From Devosiaceae bacterium (lineage in GTDB: Bacteria > Pseudomonadota > Alphaproteobacteria > Rhizobiales > Devosiaceae): 64,000 nucleotides of DNA. Shown piece after piece: positions 1-7,631 of the stretch. The position numbers and the translations under genes are program-made. Where the stretch lies: NCBI GenBank assembly GCA_021648375.1, contig JAKISW010000002.1, positions 62,001 through 126,000 on the forward strand, read 5' to 3'. The notes beneath the pieces were generated by a model that saw nothing but the letters and a program-made list of their open reading frames with translations, was not told where the DNA came from and did no database searches. Positions within the stretch are counted from its first letter, which is position 1. Every line of letters begins with the position of its first letter.

Positions 1-95
1 ATTAACTCACATTGAGATCCAGAAGCGCGCAAAACAGCAACACCTGAGGGAAGGCTCCCAGAAGAAAGGGCAATTATAGTATTAGTCTCGGCCAC
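1..95 (-). CDS. mnmE: tRNA modification GTPase MnmE, N-terminal fragment
   Basis: Only the first 31 or so codons are in the window; the gene runs off the left edge. Reading leftward from a GTG at 95-93 gives [18 protein letters not shown] followed by VAVLRASG. This matches the start of MnmE, whose N-terminal folate-binding domain opens with a TI.AL.S(G/P)..PSGVAV.R.SG pattern. MnmE works with MnmG (GidA) to modify the wobble uridine of certain tRNAs. The GTG lies two bases beyond the rho stop codon (100-98), so the two genes are probably co-transcribed and translationally coupled. The rho-mnmE order is the usual one next to the origin region in Hyphomicrobiales. The GTPase domain is outside the window, so this rests on the N-terminus and the context. 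Confidence 0.82.
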   Translation of the reverse strand, partial: MAETNTIIALSSGSLPSGVAVLRASGSQCEL

Positions 96-97
96 AG

Positions 98-1381
98 TTA
101 CGTATTCATAGAATCAAAAAAGTCACTATTGGTTTTGGTTTGTCTAAGCTTATCAAGTAAAAACTCCATCGCATCAACAGTACCCATAGGATTTAGAATA
201 CGACGCAAAACATACATCTTCTTTAATACTTCAGGTTCAATCAGTAATTCTTCCTTACGAGTTCCCGACTTAGTAATATCCATTGCAGGGAAAGTACGCT
301 TGTCTGAAATTTTGCGATCCAATACTAGCTCTGAATTACCAGTACCCTTAAATTCTTCAAAAATAACTTCATCCATTCTGCTGCCGGTATCAATTAGAGC
401 AGTGGCGATAATAGTTAGAGAACCACCTTCCTCAATATTCCTCGCAGCACCAAAAAAGCGCTTTGGACGTTGTAATGCATTTGCATCCACACCGCCGGTT
501 AAAACCTTCCCGGAAGAGGGCACAACAGTATTATAAGCACGCCCAAGCCTGGTAATAGAATCAAGAAGAATTACTACATCACGGCCATGTTCAACCAATC
601 GTTTTGATTTTTCCAAAACCATTTCTGTTACTTGAACATGCCGGGTAGCTGGTTCGTCAAAAGTAGAAGAAATAACCTCGCCCTTAACCGATCTTTGCAT
701 GTCCGTAACTTCTTCAGGGCGTTCATCAATCAATAAAACAATTAAATAGCATTCAGGATGATTGTGAGAAACCGACTGTGCGATATTTTGCAACAATACA
801 GTTTTACCAGTACGAGGCGGAGCAACAATCAATGCTCGCTGTCCTTTGCCCATTGGTGCTACCAGATCAATAATTCTGGCACTTTTATCCTTAATATCGG
901 AATCCGTAACCTCCATAATCAAACGCTCATTTGGATAAAGAGGTGTAAGATTATCAAAATTTACCGTGTGTTTGGCTTTTTCAGGATCTTCAAAATTAAT
1001 AAGATTGACTTTCAAAAGCGCAAAATAACGTTCCCCATCTTTAGGAGAACGAATTTCGCCTTCGACGGTATCACCAGTACGAAGAGAAAAACGTCTTATT
1101 TGAGATGGACTTACATAAATATCGTCAGGACCTGGCAAATAATTTGCGTCAGGAGATCTTAAAAATCCAAACCCGTCAGGTAAGACTTCAACAACGCCCT
1201 CACCAATAATATCAATATTTCTATCAGCAAAAATTTTTAAAATAGCAAACATTAACTCTTGTTTACGTAGAGTTGAAGCGTTTTCGACCTCATTCTCATC
1301 AGCAAAAACTAATAATTGAGCCGGGCTTTTTTCTTTAAGCTTACGCAATTTTAAATTATTCTTAATTATTGATTGTACCAT
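98..1381 (-). CDS. rho: Transcription termination factor Rho
   Basis: Hexameric RNA-dependent ATPase/helicase that ends transcription of untranslated RNA. The 427-residue protein has full family length. After an N-terminal helical segment containing [16 protein letters not shown] comes the OB-fold RNA-binding region with [17 protein letters not shown] near residues 60-76. The ATPase core has the P-loop APPRTGKT near residue 187 and Walker [17 protein letters not shown] near residue 272. The secondary RNA-binding loops [16 protein letters not shown] and [13 protein letters not shown] are intact. Translation starts at the ATG at 1381; no strong Shine-Dalgarno is visible. It is transcribed leftward away from the AT-rich gap at 1381-2072 and is followed at once by mnmE. 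Identification is secure. Confidence 0.98.
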   Translation of the reverse strand: MVQSIIKNNLKLRKLKEKSPAQLLVFADENEVENASTLRKQELMFAILKIFADRNIDIIGEGVVEVLPDGFGFLRSPDANYLPGPDDIYVSPSQIRRFSLRTGDTVEGEIRSPKDGERYFALLKVNLINFEDPEKAKHTVNFDNLTPLYPNERLIMEVTDSDIKDKSARIIDLVAPMGKGQRALIVAPPRTGKTVLLQNIAQSVSHNHPECYLIVLLIDERPEEVTDMQRSVKGEVISSTFDEPATRHVQVTEMVLEKSKRLVEHGRDVVILLDSITRLGRAYNTVVPSSGKVLTGGVDANALQRPKRFFGAARNIEEGGSLTIIATALIDTGSRMDEVIFEEFKGTGNSELVLDRKISDKRTFPAMDITKSGTRKEELLIEPEVLKKMYVLRRILNPMGTVDAMEFLLDKLRQTKTNSDFFDSMNT

Positions 1382-1518
1382 GAAATGAGACTTTTCGAAA
1401 AAGTTGAAACGACAGAAAAGAGCAAAGATTTATGAATCTGAATTAACAGAAAAATCAGATTGCTAAGTAAATCTGGCAATATGGAAAAAGTTGGGGACTA
1501 AAGACTGGAAGAGGATGG

Positions 1519-1749
1519 ATGGTAAAAGATGAACGAAAACGAATTAATTTTATGGTTTCTGACTTTGAATGGCAAGCATTAACATCAGGAATGGTCAATG
1601 CTGAACAATCTAAACAGATACTAGCTTGGAAAAAACTAAATGAAAAATTAATAAGAGAGTTTTCTATATATTATTATCTATATAGAAGTGGAAAAACCAG
1701 ATGGAAATTTATTCACAAATACCAGACAATTAAAAAGAAATCAGCGTAA
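1519..1749 (+). CDS. Small hypothetical protein inside the candidate origin region
   Basis: A 76-residue basic reading frame starting at an ATG preceded by a purine-rich GGAAGAGGATGG, which could serve as a ribosome binding site. The product is rich in Lys, Arg and aromatic residues (one patch reads SIYYYLYRSG) and has no motif I recognise, no signal peptide and no clear membrane segment. Its 3' end contains a perfect DnaA box (1709-1717) and an 8-bp inverted repeat (1663-1670 with 1679-1686). It may be a real small gene or a chance frame within the origin. Comparison with relatives would show whether the protein or only the DNA motifs are conserved. I could not assign a function. Confidence 0.35.
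   Translation: MVKDERKRINFMVSDFEWQALTSGMVNAEQSKQILAWKKLNEKLIREFSIYYYLYRSGKTRWKFIHKYQTIKKKSA
1709..1717 (+). promoter_or_regulatory. DnaA box, perfect consensus
   Basis: TTATTCACA matches TTATNCACA exactly. It lies 35 bases from a second perfect box in the opposite orientation at 1753-1761, on the edge of the most A/T-rich part of the gap. Confidence 0.6.
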
Positions 1750-1752
1750 CCA

Positions 1753-1761
1753 TGTGAATAA
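1753..1761 (-). promoter_or_regulatory. DnaA box, perfect consensus
   Basis: TGTGAATAA on the plus strand is TTATTCACA on the minus strand, an exact match to TTATNCACA. It faces the box at 1709-1717 and sits just after the stop of the small frame ending at 1749. One-mismatch boxes TTATAAACA follow at 1773-1781 and 1899-1907. Confidence 0.6.
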
Positions 1762-1810
1762 GTTTGTAAAATTTATAAACATAATAATTTTAAAACCAAA
1801 AAATTAAACG

Positions 1811-1825
1811 TTAACAAAAACTTAA
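1811..1825. promoter_or_regulatory. CtrA-type binding motif TTAA-N7-TTAA
   Basis: TTAA at 1811-1814 and TTAA at 1822-1825 are separated by seven bases. This is the half-site arrangement recognised by the alphaproteobacterial cell-cycle regulator CtrA, which represses origin firing in Caulobacter. In A/T-rich DNA such motifs can occur by chance; two of them next to DnaA boxes make it more credible. Confidence 0.4.
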
Positions 1826-2008
1826 CAATAAAAATCAAACTTTTGAATGAATTTAAATCTGTTAATATCAGACTTAAAAGTCCTACAGAAAAAGAGAGTT
1901 ATAAACATAATTAACAAGCGGGACTGAAAACGCCACAAGAAAAACAGGGTGGAAAAATTTCTGAATAAATTTAACAAAAATTCCCAAATTGAAATAGTAT
2001 CAACATTG

Positions 2009-2023
2009 TTAACAGTTTATTAA
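2009..2023. promoter_or_regulatory. CtrA-type binding motif TTAA-N7-TTAA
   Basis: Second TTAA-N7-TTAA (2009-2012 and 2020-2023), about 50 bases before the aroE start. It could act on the origin or on an aroE promoter. Confidence 0.4.
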
Positions 2024-2072
2024 CGATCCCAGATTGCTTAAAAAATATGGCTTAAACAGGGCGCAAGATATT

Positions 2073-2930
2073 ATGTTGAAAAAAGCTTTTGTAATAGGCG
2101 ATCCGATTTCCCATTCAAAATCACCTGTAATTCATAAATTCTGGATTGCAAAACATCACTTGTCAGCCACTTACGAAGCCATAAATATTTCGCCACAAAA
2201 TCTTAAAAAAATATTTAATGAAATTCGAGAAGACAAATATATAGGTGGCAATGTAACACTGCCGCACAAACAAGCCGCATTTTTTTTATGTGATTTAACA
2301 ACCCCGGAAGCAAAAAAACTGGGCGCAGTAAACACGATTTATAAAAAAAACAATCAAATTATCGGCCACAATACAGATGGATATGGATTTTTGGCCAATC
2401 TGGATCAACAGGTTCCAGGCTGGGATAAAAACATTCAAAAAACAATAGTGCTTGGAGCTGGAGGAGCAACCAGGGCGATAATACTGGCCCTGATTAACCG
2501 AGATGTCAGTGAAATAGTAATATTAAACCGTACTTTAAAAAACGCCGAAAATCTTGCAAATCAATTTCAAAAATACTCAAAAAACACTAAACTCAACACC
2601 GGATATATTGAAGCCTTTTCAAAACACGCGCAAGATACAGATTTTTTAGTAAATACCAGTTCGATAGGTCTGAATAATACCAGCTTTGTTGGACTTGATC
2701 TAAAGCTTTTACCTGAAACCGCTCTGGTGCACGATATTGTATATAACCCTATCAACACCCCGCTCTTATGTGCAGCAAAAAACAACAATCTAAAAACAGC
2801 AGATGGTCTTGGAATGTTGCTTCATCAGGCCGCACCCGGTTTTGAAAAATGGTTTGGTGTATTTCCCAAAGTAAGTGAAGAGCTTCATCACCTGGTTTTA
2901 AATGAAATAAGCACTGTGAAAACGGAATAA
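2073..2930 (+). CDS. aroE: Shikimate dehydrogenase (NADP+)
   Basis: Reduces 3-dehydroshikimate to shikimate in the chorismate/aromatic amino acid pathway. The product is about 285 residues. It opens with the substrate-binding motif GDPISHSKSP, carries NVTLPHK with the catalytic lysine near residue 70, NTDGYGF near residue 107, and the Rossmann motif GAGGATRA near residue 135. The reading frame is open upstream to a TTG at 2034, but the ATG at 2073 gives the standard family N-terminus and has a purine-rich AGGG upstream. It starts a rightward run aroE-coaE-dnaQ, a conserved order beside the origin. Codon use is more A/T-rich than in most of the window, like its two neighbours. Confidence 0.96.
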   Translation: MLKKAFVIGDPISHSKSPVIHKFWIAKHHLSATYEAINISPQNLKKIFNEIREDKYIGGNVTLPHKQAAFFLCDLTTPEAKKLGAVNTIYKKNNQIIGHNTDGYGFLANLDQQVPGWDKNIQKTIVLGAGGATRAIILALINRDVSEIVILNRTLKNAENLANQFQKYSKNTKLNTGYIEAFSKHAQDTDFLVNTSSIGLNNTSFVGLDLKLLPETALVHDIVYNPINTPLLCAAKNNNLKTADGLGMLLHQAAPGFEKWFGVFPKVSEELHHLVLNEISTVKTE

Positions 2931-2948
2931 AATAATTGGGAAGTGAAA

Positions 2949-3542
2949 ATGAAAAAACTGGGCCTGACAGGTTCCATAGCCACTGGTAAATCCACAATAT
3001 TAAAGATATTTAGTGAGCTGGGATATGCAATTTTTTCAGCAGATGATGAGGTTCACCAGATCTACAAAAGAAAAGTACCGTTACAAATCAAAAGTTTTTA
3101 CCCGCCCGCCTTTAAAAAGGATCAGGTTGACCGAAATATTCTTGCAAAATATTTGCTGGAAAATCCAAAAAAGTTAACCGACCTGGAAGCGCTGGTCCAT
3201 CCACTGGTTAATCAAAGGTATGAAGACTTTATCAGAACTTCGAAAAACCAAAATCAACAACTGATTATAGCTGACATTCCATTGCTCTTCGAAAGCAAAT
3301 ATGATTACGGGTTTGACGCGATTGCTGTCAGCTTTTGCTCCCCCCAAATTCAAAAAAAACGAGCACTAAGCCGCCAGGGAATGACAGAAAAAAAACTCCA
3401 GGTAATACTTGATCGTCAAATAGATCAGGAAAATAAAAAGCAAAGAGCTGATTATTTAATAGATACAAATGGCAGCATTCAAAAAACCCGTGAACAAGTT
3501 AAAAATATTATTACAAAAATTCTACCAACTTCCATAAATTAA
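2949..3542 (+). CDS. coaE: Dephospho-CoA kinase
   Basis: Last step of coenzyme A synthesis: ATP-dependent phosphorylation of the 3'-hydroxyl of dephospho-CoA. The product is about 197 residues. It begins MKKLGLTGSIATGKST, with the P-loop GSIATGKST, and carries FSADDEVHQIY and the LVHPLV segment typical of CoaE, followed by DIPLLFES. A GTG at 2943 is in frame, but the ATG at 2949 has better spacing from the GGGAAG sequence at 2938-2943. It lies 18 bases after aroE, so co-transcription is likely. Length and motifs are normal. Confidence 0.96.
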   Translation: MKKLGLTGSIATGKSTILKIFSELGYAIFSADDEVHQIYKRKVPLQIKSFYPPAFKKDQVDRNILAKYLLENPKKLTDLEALVHPLVNQRYEDFIRTSKNQNQQLIIADIPLLFESKYDYGFDAIAVSFCSPQIQKKRALSRQGMTEKKLQVILDRQIDQENKKQRADYLIDTNGSIQKTREQVKNIITKILPTSIN

Positions 3543-3605
3543 ATAGCCATATTTACATCAGAATAACAAAGTCCACCGCAAAACTGGAATAACTGGAAAC
3601 AAAAC

Positions 3606-4304
3606 ATGACCCGGGAAATAGTTTTAGATACAGAAACAACCGGATTAAATGCCAATGGCGGTGATAGAATAGTTGAAATAGGCTGCGTTGAACTATTCAA
3701 TCACATACCGACCGGTAAGAATTTTCACACATATGTAAACCCTCTGCGAGATATGCCAGACGGCGCATTTAAAGTTCATGGCCTGTCCGAGGAGTTTTTG
3801 TCGGACAAGCCAATATTTGCAAAAGTTAAAGACGAATTTCTTGAATTTATAGCTGACACCACCCTGATCATACATAACGCACCTTTTGACATGGGGTTTT
3901 TAAACTCTGAATTAAACAATGTTCAAACAGCGCAAATAAAAAACGATGTAATTGATACGGTGCAGCTGGCCCGAAAAAAACACCCCGGCGCCAGAGTGGG
4001 TCTTGATGCTCTGTGTAAGCACTACGGAATAGATAACTCAAAACGCACTGTTCACGGCGCGCTTTTGGACAGTGAGATATTAGCGGAAGTATATTTAGAA
4101 CTGATCGGTGGGCGCCAGGTTGGGCTGGCACTTAATAGCACTATAGCAAATGACGAACCGGTCCACACTGCAACTCACAAAGCATATGAAACCCGTCAAA
4201 ACCCCATATTGGAATTAAGTGAAAATCAAAAAGCTAAACATCTAGAACTGTTAGATCAGCTAGGTTCAAAACCAGTATGGAACAAATATGAAACCAAAGA
4301 ATAA
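3606..4304 (+). CDS. dnaQ: DNA polymerase III epsilon subunit, 3'-5' proofreading exonuclease
   Basis: Proofreading exonuclease of the replicative polymerase. The 232-residue DEDDh-type protein shows ExoI as VLDTETTGL near residue 6, HGLSEEFL, ExoII as HNAPFDMGFLN near residue 95, and ExoIII as HGALLDSE near residue 155, where the catalytic His and Asp sit. The C-terminal region ending LELLDQLGSKPVW would be the polymerase alpha-binding tail. Its position next to aroE-coaE near the origin is the usual one in Hyphomicrobiales. It converges on secB, and the gap between them holds a structured repeat (4314-4426). Confidence 0.96.
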   Translation: MTREIVLDTETTGLNANGGDRIVEIGCVELFNHIPTGKNFHTYVNPLRDMPDGAFKVHGLSEEFLSDKPIFAKVKDEFLEFIADTTLIIHNAPFDMGFLNSELNNVQTAQIKNDVIDTVQLARKKHPGARVGLDALCKHYGIDNSKRTVHGALLDSEILAEVYLELIGGRQVGLALNSTIANDEPVHTATHKAYETRQNPILELSENQKAKHLELLDQLGSKPVWNKYETKE

Positions 4305-4313
4305 AATAACTAC

Positions 4314-4426
4314 AGCGTTTTCAGGATAAGCATGCCCTTGGACCTGAGCCGGAAATGGGTCCGGTAATCAAGCCGCAGGCGTGAGGAGAATGATCAGTAA
4401 AAAAGAGTTACTGTTTCAAAAACGCT
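4314..4426 (+). repeat. Structured intergenic repeat, long form (copy R1)
   Basis: Fills the gap between convergent dnaQ and secB. The outer stem is AGCGTTTT (4314-4321) with AAAACGCT (4419-4426). Inside are GGACC/GGTCC (4340-4344 with 4358-4362) and CAGTAA/TTACTG (4395-4400 with 4408-4413). The right half, GGCGTGAG then ATCAGTAA, TTACTGTTTC and ACGCTATAAAACAAA, lines up with the copies at 57051-57105 and 57366-57436, although several stem bases differ. It may act as a bidirectional terminator. See the finding on covarying stems. Confidence 0.65.
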
Positions 4427-4452
4427 ATAAAACAAATGCTCTAAGTCAAAAC

Positions 4453-5040
4453 CTAATTTACAGTTTTTGACTTGGTAGATTTTTTAGGCTTTGATTTATT
4501 GCTGGAAGTTGATTTTGCAGCGGCTTCGCCATTTGAGCTATCGCTAGAAGACCCTTTTGCTGCATCGCTCATCCGCGCAAGATTTTGCCGGTAGATATTA
4601 GCAAAATCCACAGGTTCCATAAGCAATGGCGGAAATCCGCCGGCCTGTGTGACATTAGCCAAAACCTGCCTGGCGAAAGGAAAAATCAATCTTGGACACT
4701 CGATCATCAAAGCCGGAGCCATCTGATTCTCGGGAACATTGAGAATTTTAAACAATCCACCATAAATCAACTCAATATTAAACAACACTTTGCTGTCGCG
4801 TTCGGCCTTGGCATTCAATGTCAGCTCTACAGCATAAACGTCATCGGTTTGCTTCTTAACGGCTACATTAATGCCCACATTAAAAACCGGAGACGTTGCA
4901 GCGCCCATAATGGAAGCAGGAGCATCCGGATTTTCAAAGCTTAAATCCCTGATATATTGACCAACAATATTTAAGGAAGGAAGGGTAGAGGGGTCGGGGT
5001 TCTGTGTGCCTGCCGGGGCGGGTGTTTTGTTGTCAGCCAT
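4453..5040 (-). CDS. secB: Protein-export chaperone SecB
   Basis: Cytoplasmic tetrameric chaperone that keeps exported preproteins unfolded and passes them to SecA. The SecB core is clear: PSLNIVGQYIRDLSFENPDAP near residue 23, VEL.LNAKA, YGGLFKI and the conserved CPRLIFPFARQ near residue 110, then GGFPPLLMEPVDF. The protein is 195 residues, longer than the usual 150-170, because of a Ser/Lys-rich C-terminal tail of about 35 residues ending KSKPKKSTKSKTVN. The ATG at 5040 has AGGA about eight bases upstream. It is transcribed leftward after fxsA with a 142-base gap and converges on dnaQ. Confidence 0.95.
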   Translation of the reverse strand: MADNKTPAPAGTQNPDPSTLPSLNIVGQYIRDLSFENPDAPASIMGAATSPVFNVGINVAVKKQTDDVYAVELTLNAKAERDSKVLFNIELIYGGLFKILNVPENQMAPALMIECPRLIFPFARQVLANVTQAGGFPPLLMEPVDFANIYRQNLARMSDAAKGSSSDSSNGEAAAKSTSSNKSKPKKSTKSKTVN

Positions 5041-5182
5041 AAAAAAATCCTGCTAGAAACTAAATTGCTGATTGCTGGCTAGCACCTTTGAGCTGCTTGA
5101 ACAAGCACCAGCCATCTAAAATTCATTCGCCAATGTGATCCAAAATACTCTGGTGGCAGGAATAGGTCCTGACCCTAAATGT

Positions 5183-5638
5183 TCAACGCCAGTTATTTTC
5201 ATCCAGATCGACTACATTATCTTCATTTTGATCTTTATCTCTATCAACCGTACCTGAACCAGTAAAGTCGTTAAAACCGGCACTTACTGTCATGCGTGAC
5301 TTTAGCAACGAATATATTTGATTCCGAATTGAAGGTACCAGTAATAAAAACCCACATAAATCTGTGAAATATCCTGGTGTCAAAAGCAGCGCTCCGGCAA
5401 TCGCGAGCATAAGACCATCCCCAATCTGACGGGCAGGCAATACCCCGGCACCCATCAATTGCTGAATTTCCCGAATTAGTGATAAGCCTTGAATCTTAAT
5501 TACATAAGATCCAATTAGCGCTGTTACCACAACACCTGCCAAAGTGGGCCAAAGACCTATAGCTTGCCCCATGGCGATAAAGATACCAATTTCCAAAATC
5601 GGCACTGCCAAAAAAACAAAAAACAATATTCTGCCCAT
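5183..5638 (-). CDS. fxsA: FxsA family inner-membrane protein
   Basis: Small membrane protein of the FxsA family, named because overproduction relieves phage exclusion by F in E. coli; its cellular role is otherwise unclear. About 151 residues. The N-terminus has hydrophobic segments (FFVFLAVPILEIGIFIAMG, then PTLAGVVVTALIGSYVIK), followed by the QIGDGLMLAIAGALLLTPGYFTD signature and a third hydrophobic stretch. The C-terminus is acidic and polar. The ATG at 5638 has GGAG upstream at good spacing; the frame also permits a TTG at 5641. It precedes secB on the same strand, a frequent pairing in this order, and is divergent from timA. Confidence 0.9.
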   Translation of the reverse strand: MGRILFFVFLAVPILEIGIFIAMGQAIGLWPTLAGVVVTALIGSYVIKIQGLSLIREIQQLMGAGVLPARQIGDGLMLAIAGALLLTPGYFTDLCGFLLLVPSIRNQIYSLLKSRMTVSAGFNDFTGSGTVDRDKDQNEDNVVDLDENNWR

Positions 5639-5821
5639 CAATTTTCTCTCCTTTTTCGATCATTATTTATAGATACGGTCTAACAACCAAAAAAATGATG
5701 TCGTATGAACTGGTTTTTGGCTGGCATTTGACTATATATAGGGCTTGCAAGTGCCATATACGACCTTTAGCAATGGCTCCAATAAAGATTTACTGCAAAC
5801 ATTTTCAACATTGAGATTTTT

Positions 5822-6556
5822 ATGGCTGAGTTTTTCGATCTACCGACCCTGGTTATTATTGGTGTGGCAATTTTTATATTAATGCGACTGCGTTCGGTTC
5901 TTGGAACCAGAACTGGCCATGAACGCCCACCAAAAAACAGCGTTAACCCCAGACAACAGCGCCCTCGTATTAAACAGGCAAATAAAGAAGACGTGGTTGT
6001 GCCCCTGCATCCTGATCAGGAGCAAATATTGCAAAAAGAAGAAATCGAACGGGCCGAACGCAAATTTGAAGCAGAGCTGGAAAAATATGCCGGCGACAAC
6101 GCTCAGTTGCGCAAAGCCCTGGCTGACATTTCAGATGCGGACGAAAACTTTACACCAAAGAACTTTATCGATGGAGCCGGCTCTGCATATGAGATGATTG
6201 TAACCGCATTTGCGCAAGGGGATAAATCAACCCTTAAAAATCTGCTGGAAAAAGATGTCTATGACGGGTTTGTATCTGCGATTGATGCACGCGAAGCACA
6301 GGGACACAGCGTGGATTTCACATTTGTGGCTTTGCCAAACATCCAGTATTTGCAGGCAGAGCTTGATAAACGCGTAGCAAGCCTAACCCTAAGATTTGAT
6401 GCTCAGGTGGTTTCTGCAACAAAAGACACCGATGGGCGGCTGATTGAGGGCCATGAGGAGCGTGTCGTGGACATAGCGGATGAATGGACCTTTTCCAGAA
6501 ATACCCGCTCTCGTGACCCAAACTGGAAGCTGGTGGCAACGGATCAGATTTCCTGA
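5822..6556 (+). CDS. timA: Tim44/TimA family membrane-anchored protein
   Basis: A 244-residue protein with one N-terminal membrane segment (LPTLVIIGVAIFILMRLRSVLG), a charged linker, and a C-terminal Tim44-like domain from about residue 100 (NFIDGAGSAYEMIVTAFAQGD through FTFSRN..SRDPNWKLVAT). Bacterial TimA proteins resemble the C-terminal domain of mitochondrial Tim44; their role is not well defined, and an envelope function is inferred. It stands divergent from fxsA with a 180-base gap. In many relatives a lytic transglycosylase gene (mltA) comes between timA and the Smr gene; here only 71 bases separate them and mltA is absent. Confidence 0.88.
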   Translation: MAEFFDLPTLVIIGVAIFILMRLRSVLGTRTGHERPPKNSVNPRQQRPRIKQANKEDVVVPLHPDQEQILQKEEIERAERKFEAELEKYAGDNAQLRKALADISDADENFTPKNFIDGAGSAYEMIVTAFAQGDKSTLKNLLEKDVYDGFVSAIDAREAQGHSVDFTFVALPNIQYLQAELDKRVASLTLRFDAQVVSATKDTDGRLIEGHEERVVDIADEWTFSRNTRSRDPNWKLVATDQIS

Positions 6557-6627
6557 GCAAACGGAAAAGGTTTTGGTCTTATTTGCTTTGCCGTGCATTG
6601 GAAAAATGAAAAACTCGGCAATTTATT

Positions 6628-7260
6628 ATGGCTAGACTTAAAAGTCCAAAAGCAAAAAAATCCAGACAAACCGATTGGCATTTATGGAATGAAGTAAAGC
6701 TGACAGTTAACCCCCTGCGCAAAAAACTTGCTCCAGAGGAAGTTGCCAGTGAGGATAAACCCAAAAAACTTGAAGCGACCGGCGCTCAAAAAAAACAAAA
6801 ATCAGCTAAAATTACATCAGCTTCGAATACTCGCCATCAAACTTATATCAATTCAAAAAATTCTTTTACGCCGGATTTATCAAACCATTCACTTCCAGAA
6901 ATTGAGCCGCGAATGCATCGCCACGTTCGTCGTGGACGCATACCGATCGAGGCAAGCATTGATCTGCATGGCATGACCCAGAATGTTGCCCGAGCCACTC
7001 TTTACAATTTTATCCAGGATCGCTCTCAAAGAGGGGATCGAACATTATTGATAATAACCGGCAAAGGACAAAAAAGCTCCGGTTACGGATCACCAATGCA
7101 CGGCGGAGTTTTGCGTCAAATGTTACCCGTTTGGCTCAAAGAGCCACAACTGGCCCCACTTATTTCAGGCATTGAAGTTTCGGGCCGCCATCACGGTGGC
7201 GAAGGGGCATTTTATGTGCGCCTGAAAAACATCTATAAAAATACACCTGAGAGAAATTAA
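6628..7260 (+). CDS. Smr domain-containing protein
   Basis: 210 residues: a basic, low-complexity N-terminal half, then a C-terminal Smr domain from about residue 108. The domain shows IDLHGMTQ, the LLIITGKG motif and GVLRQMLPVWL, ending SGRHHGGEGAFYVRLK. Smr domains are nucleic-acid-binding folds, and several act as endonucleases. The precise role of this stand-alone form is unknown, though proteobacterial SmrA/SmrB-type proteins have been linked to nuclease activity and ribosome rescue. The TAA stop overlaps the next ATG by one base (TAATG), so the XRE gene behind it is probably translationally coupled. Confidence 0.88.
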   Translation: MARLKSPKAKKSRQTDWHLWNEVKLTVNPLRKKLAPEEVASEDKPKKLEATGAQKKQKSAKITSASNTRHQTYINSKNSFTPDLSNHSLPEIEPRMHRHVRRGRIPIEASIDLHGMTQNVARATLYNFIQDRSQRGDRTLLIITGKGQKSSGYGSPMHGGVLRQMLPVWLKEPQLAPLISGIEVSGRHHGGEGAFYVRLKNIYKNTPERN

Positions 7261-7631
7261 TGACACCTCTGGGAGAAAAATTGCGCAGGCTTCGATCAGA
7301 GCGTGGAATTACATTAAAAGAAATGGCCCAGGCTCTAAATGTTTCCAGTGCCTATCTTTCAGCTCTGGAGCATGGAAAGCGCGGAAAACCCACATGGTTT
7401 TTACTGCATCGCATAATTGCATTTTTTAATGTTATCTGGGACGAGGCTGAGGAATTACAGAGACTGGCAGAAATTTCAGATCCCAAAATTACCATTAATA
7501 CTGCCGGTTTAGTTCCCGAAGCTACCGAACTTACTAATCGGTTAGCGCGGGATATTAATTCCCTTTCATCTGAAGATTTAGCGCATCTGATAAATGAAAT
7601 TGTTCGAAGAGGTGGGAGCCAGTCCCAATGA
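7260..7631 (+). CDS. XRE-family helix-turn-helix transcriptional regulator
   Basis: A 123-residue protein with an N-terminal Cro/CI-type helix-turn-helix: LGEKLRRLRSERGITLKE, then MAQALNVSSAYLSALEHGKRG over residues 4-43. The remaining part is helical with no ligand-binding domain I recognise. It is likely a DNA-binding regulator, but the target cannot be read from sequence. Its start overlaps the Smr stop by one base, and its stop overlaps the next start by four (ATGA at 7628-7631), which ties Smr, this regulator and the VOC protein into one transcript. Confidence 0.88.
   Translation: MTPLGEKLRRLRSERGITLKEMAQALNVSSAYLSALEHGKRGKPTWFLLHRIIAFFNVIWDEAEELQRLAEISDPKITINTAGLVPEATELTNRLARDINSLSSEDLAHLINEIVRRGGSQSQ

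Larger units (their letters stand above)
1381..2072. other. Candidate chromosomal replication origin (oriC) region
   Basis: This gap of about 690 bases separates leftward rho from rightward aroE. It is strikingly A/T-rich, especially 1760-2030. It contains two perfect matches to the DnaA box TTATNCACA in opposite orientations (1709-1717 and 1753-1761), two one-mismatch forms TTATAAACA (1773-1781 and 1899-1907), and two TTAA-N7-TTAA motifs of the kind bound by CtrA (1811-1825 and 2009-2023). In Hyphomicrobiales the origin characteristically sits between the rho/hemE side and the aroE-coaE-dnaQ side, which is exactly this junction. The function is inferred from motifs plus location; strand-skew over the whole chromosome would settle it. 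One short possible gene (1519-1749) lies inside. Confidence 0.6.

Noticed and set aside
758..1162. Plus-strand frame opposite rho, and similar frames opposite hslU, dnaK, infB and other genes
   Set aside because: These are opposite-strand shadows of well-supported genes, with no homology or ribosome binding sites.
5642..5821. Sigma-70 promoter between fxsA and timA
   Set aside because: TTGACT and TATATA elements occur, but no pair has acceptable spacing.
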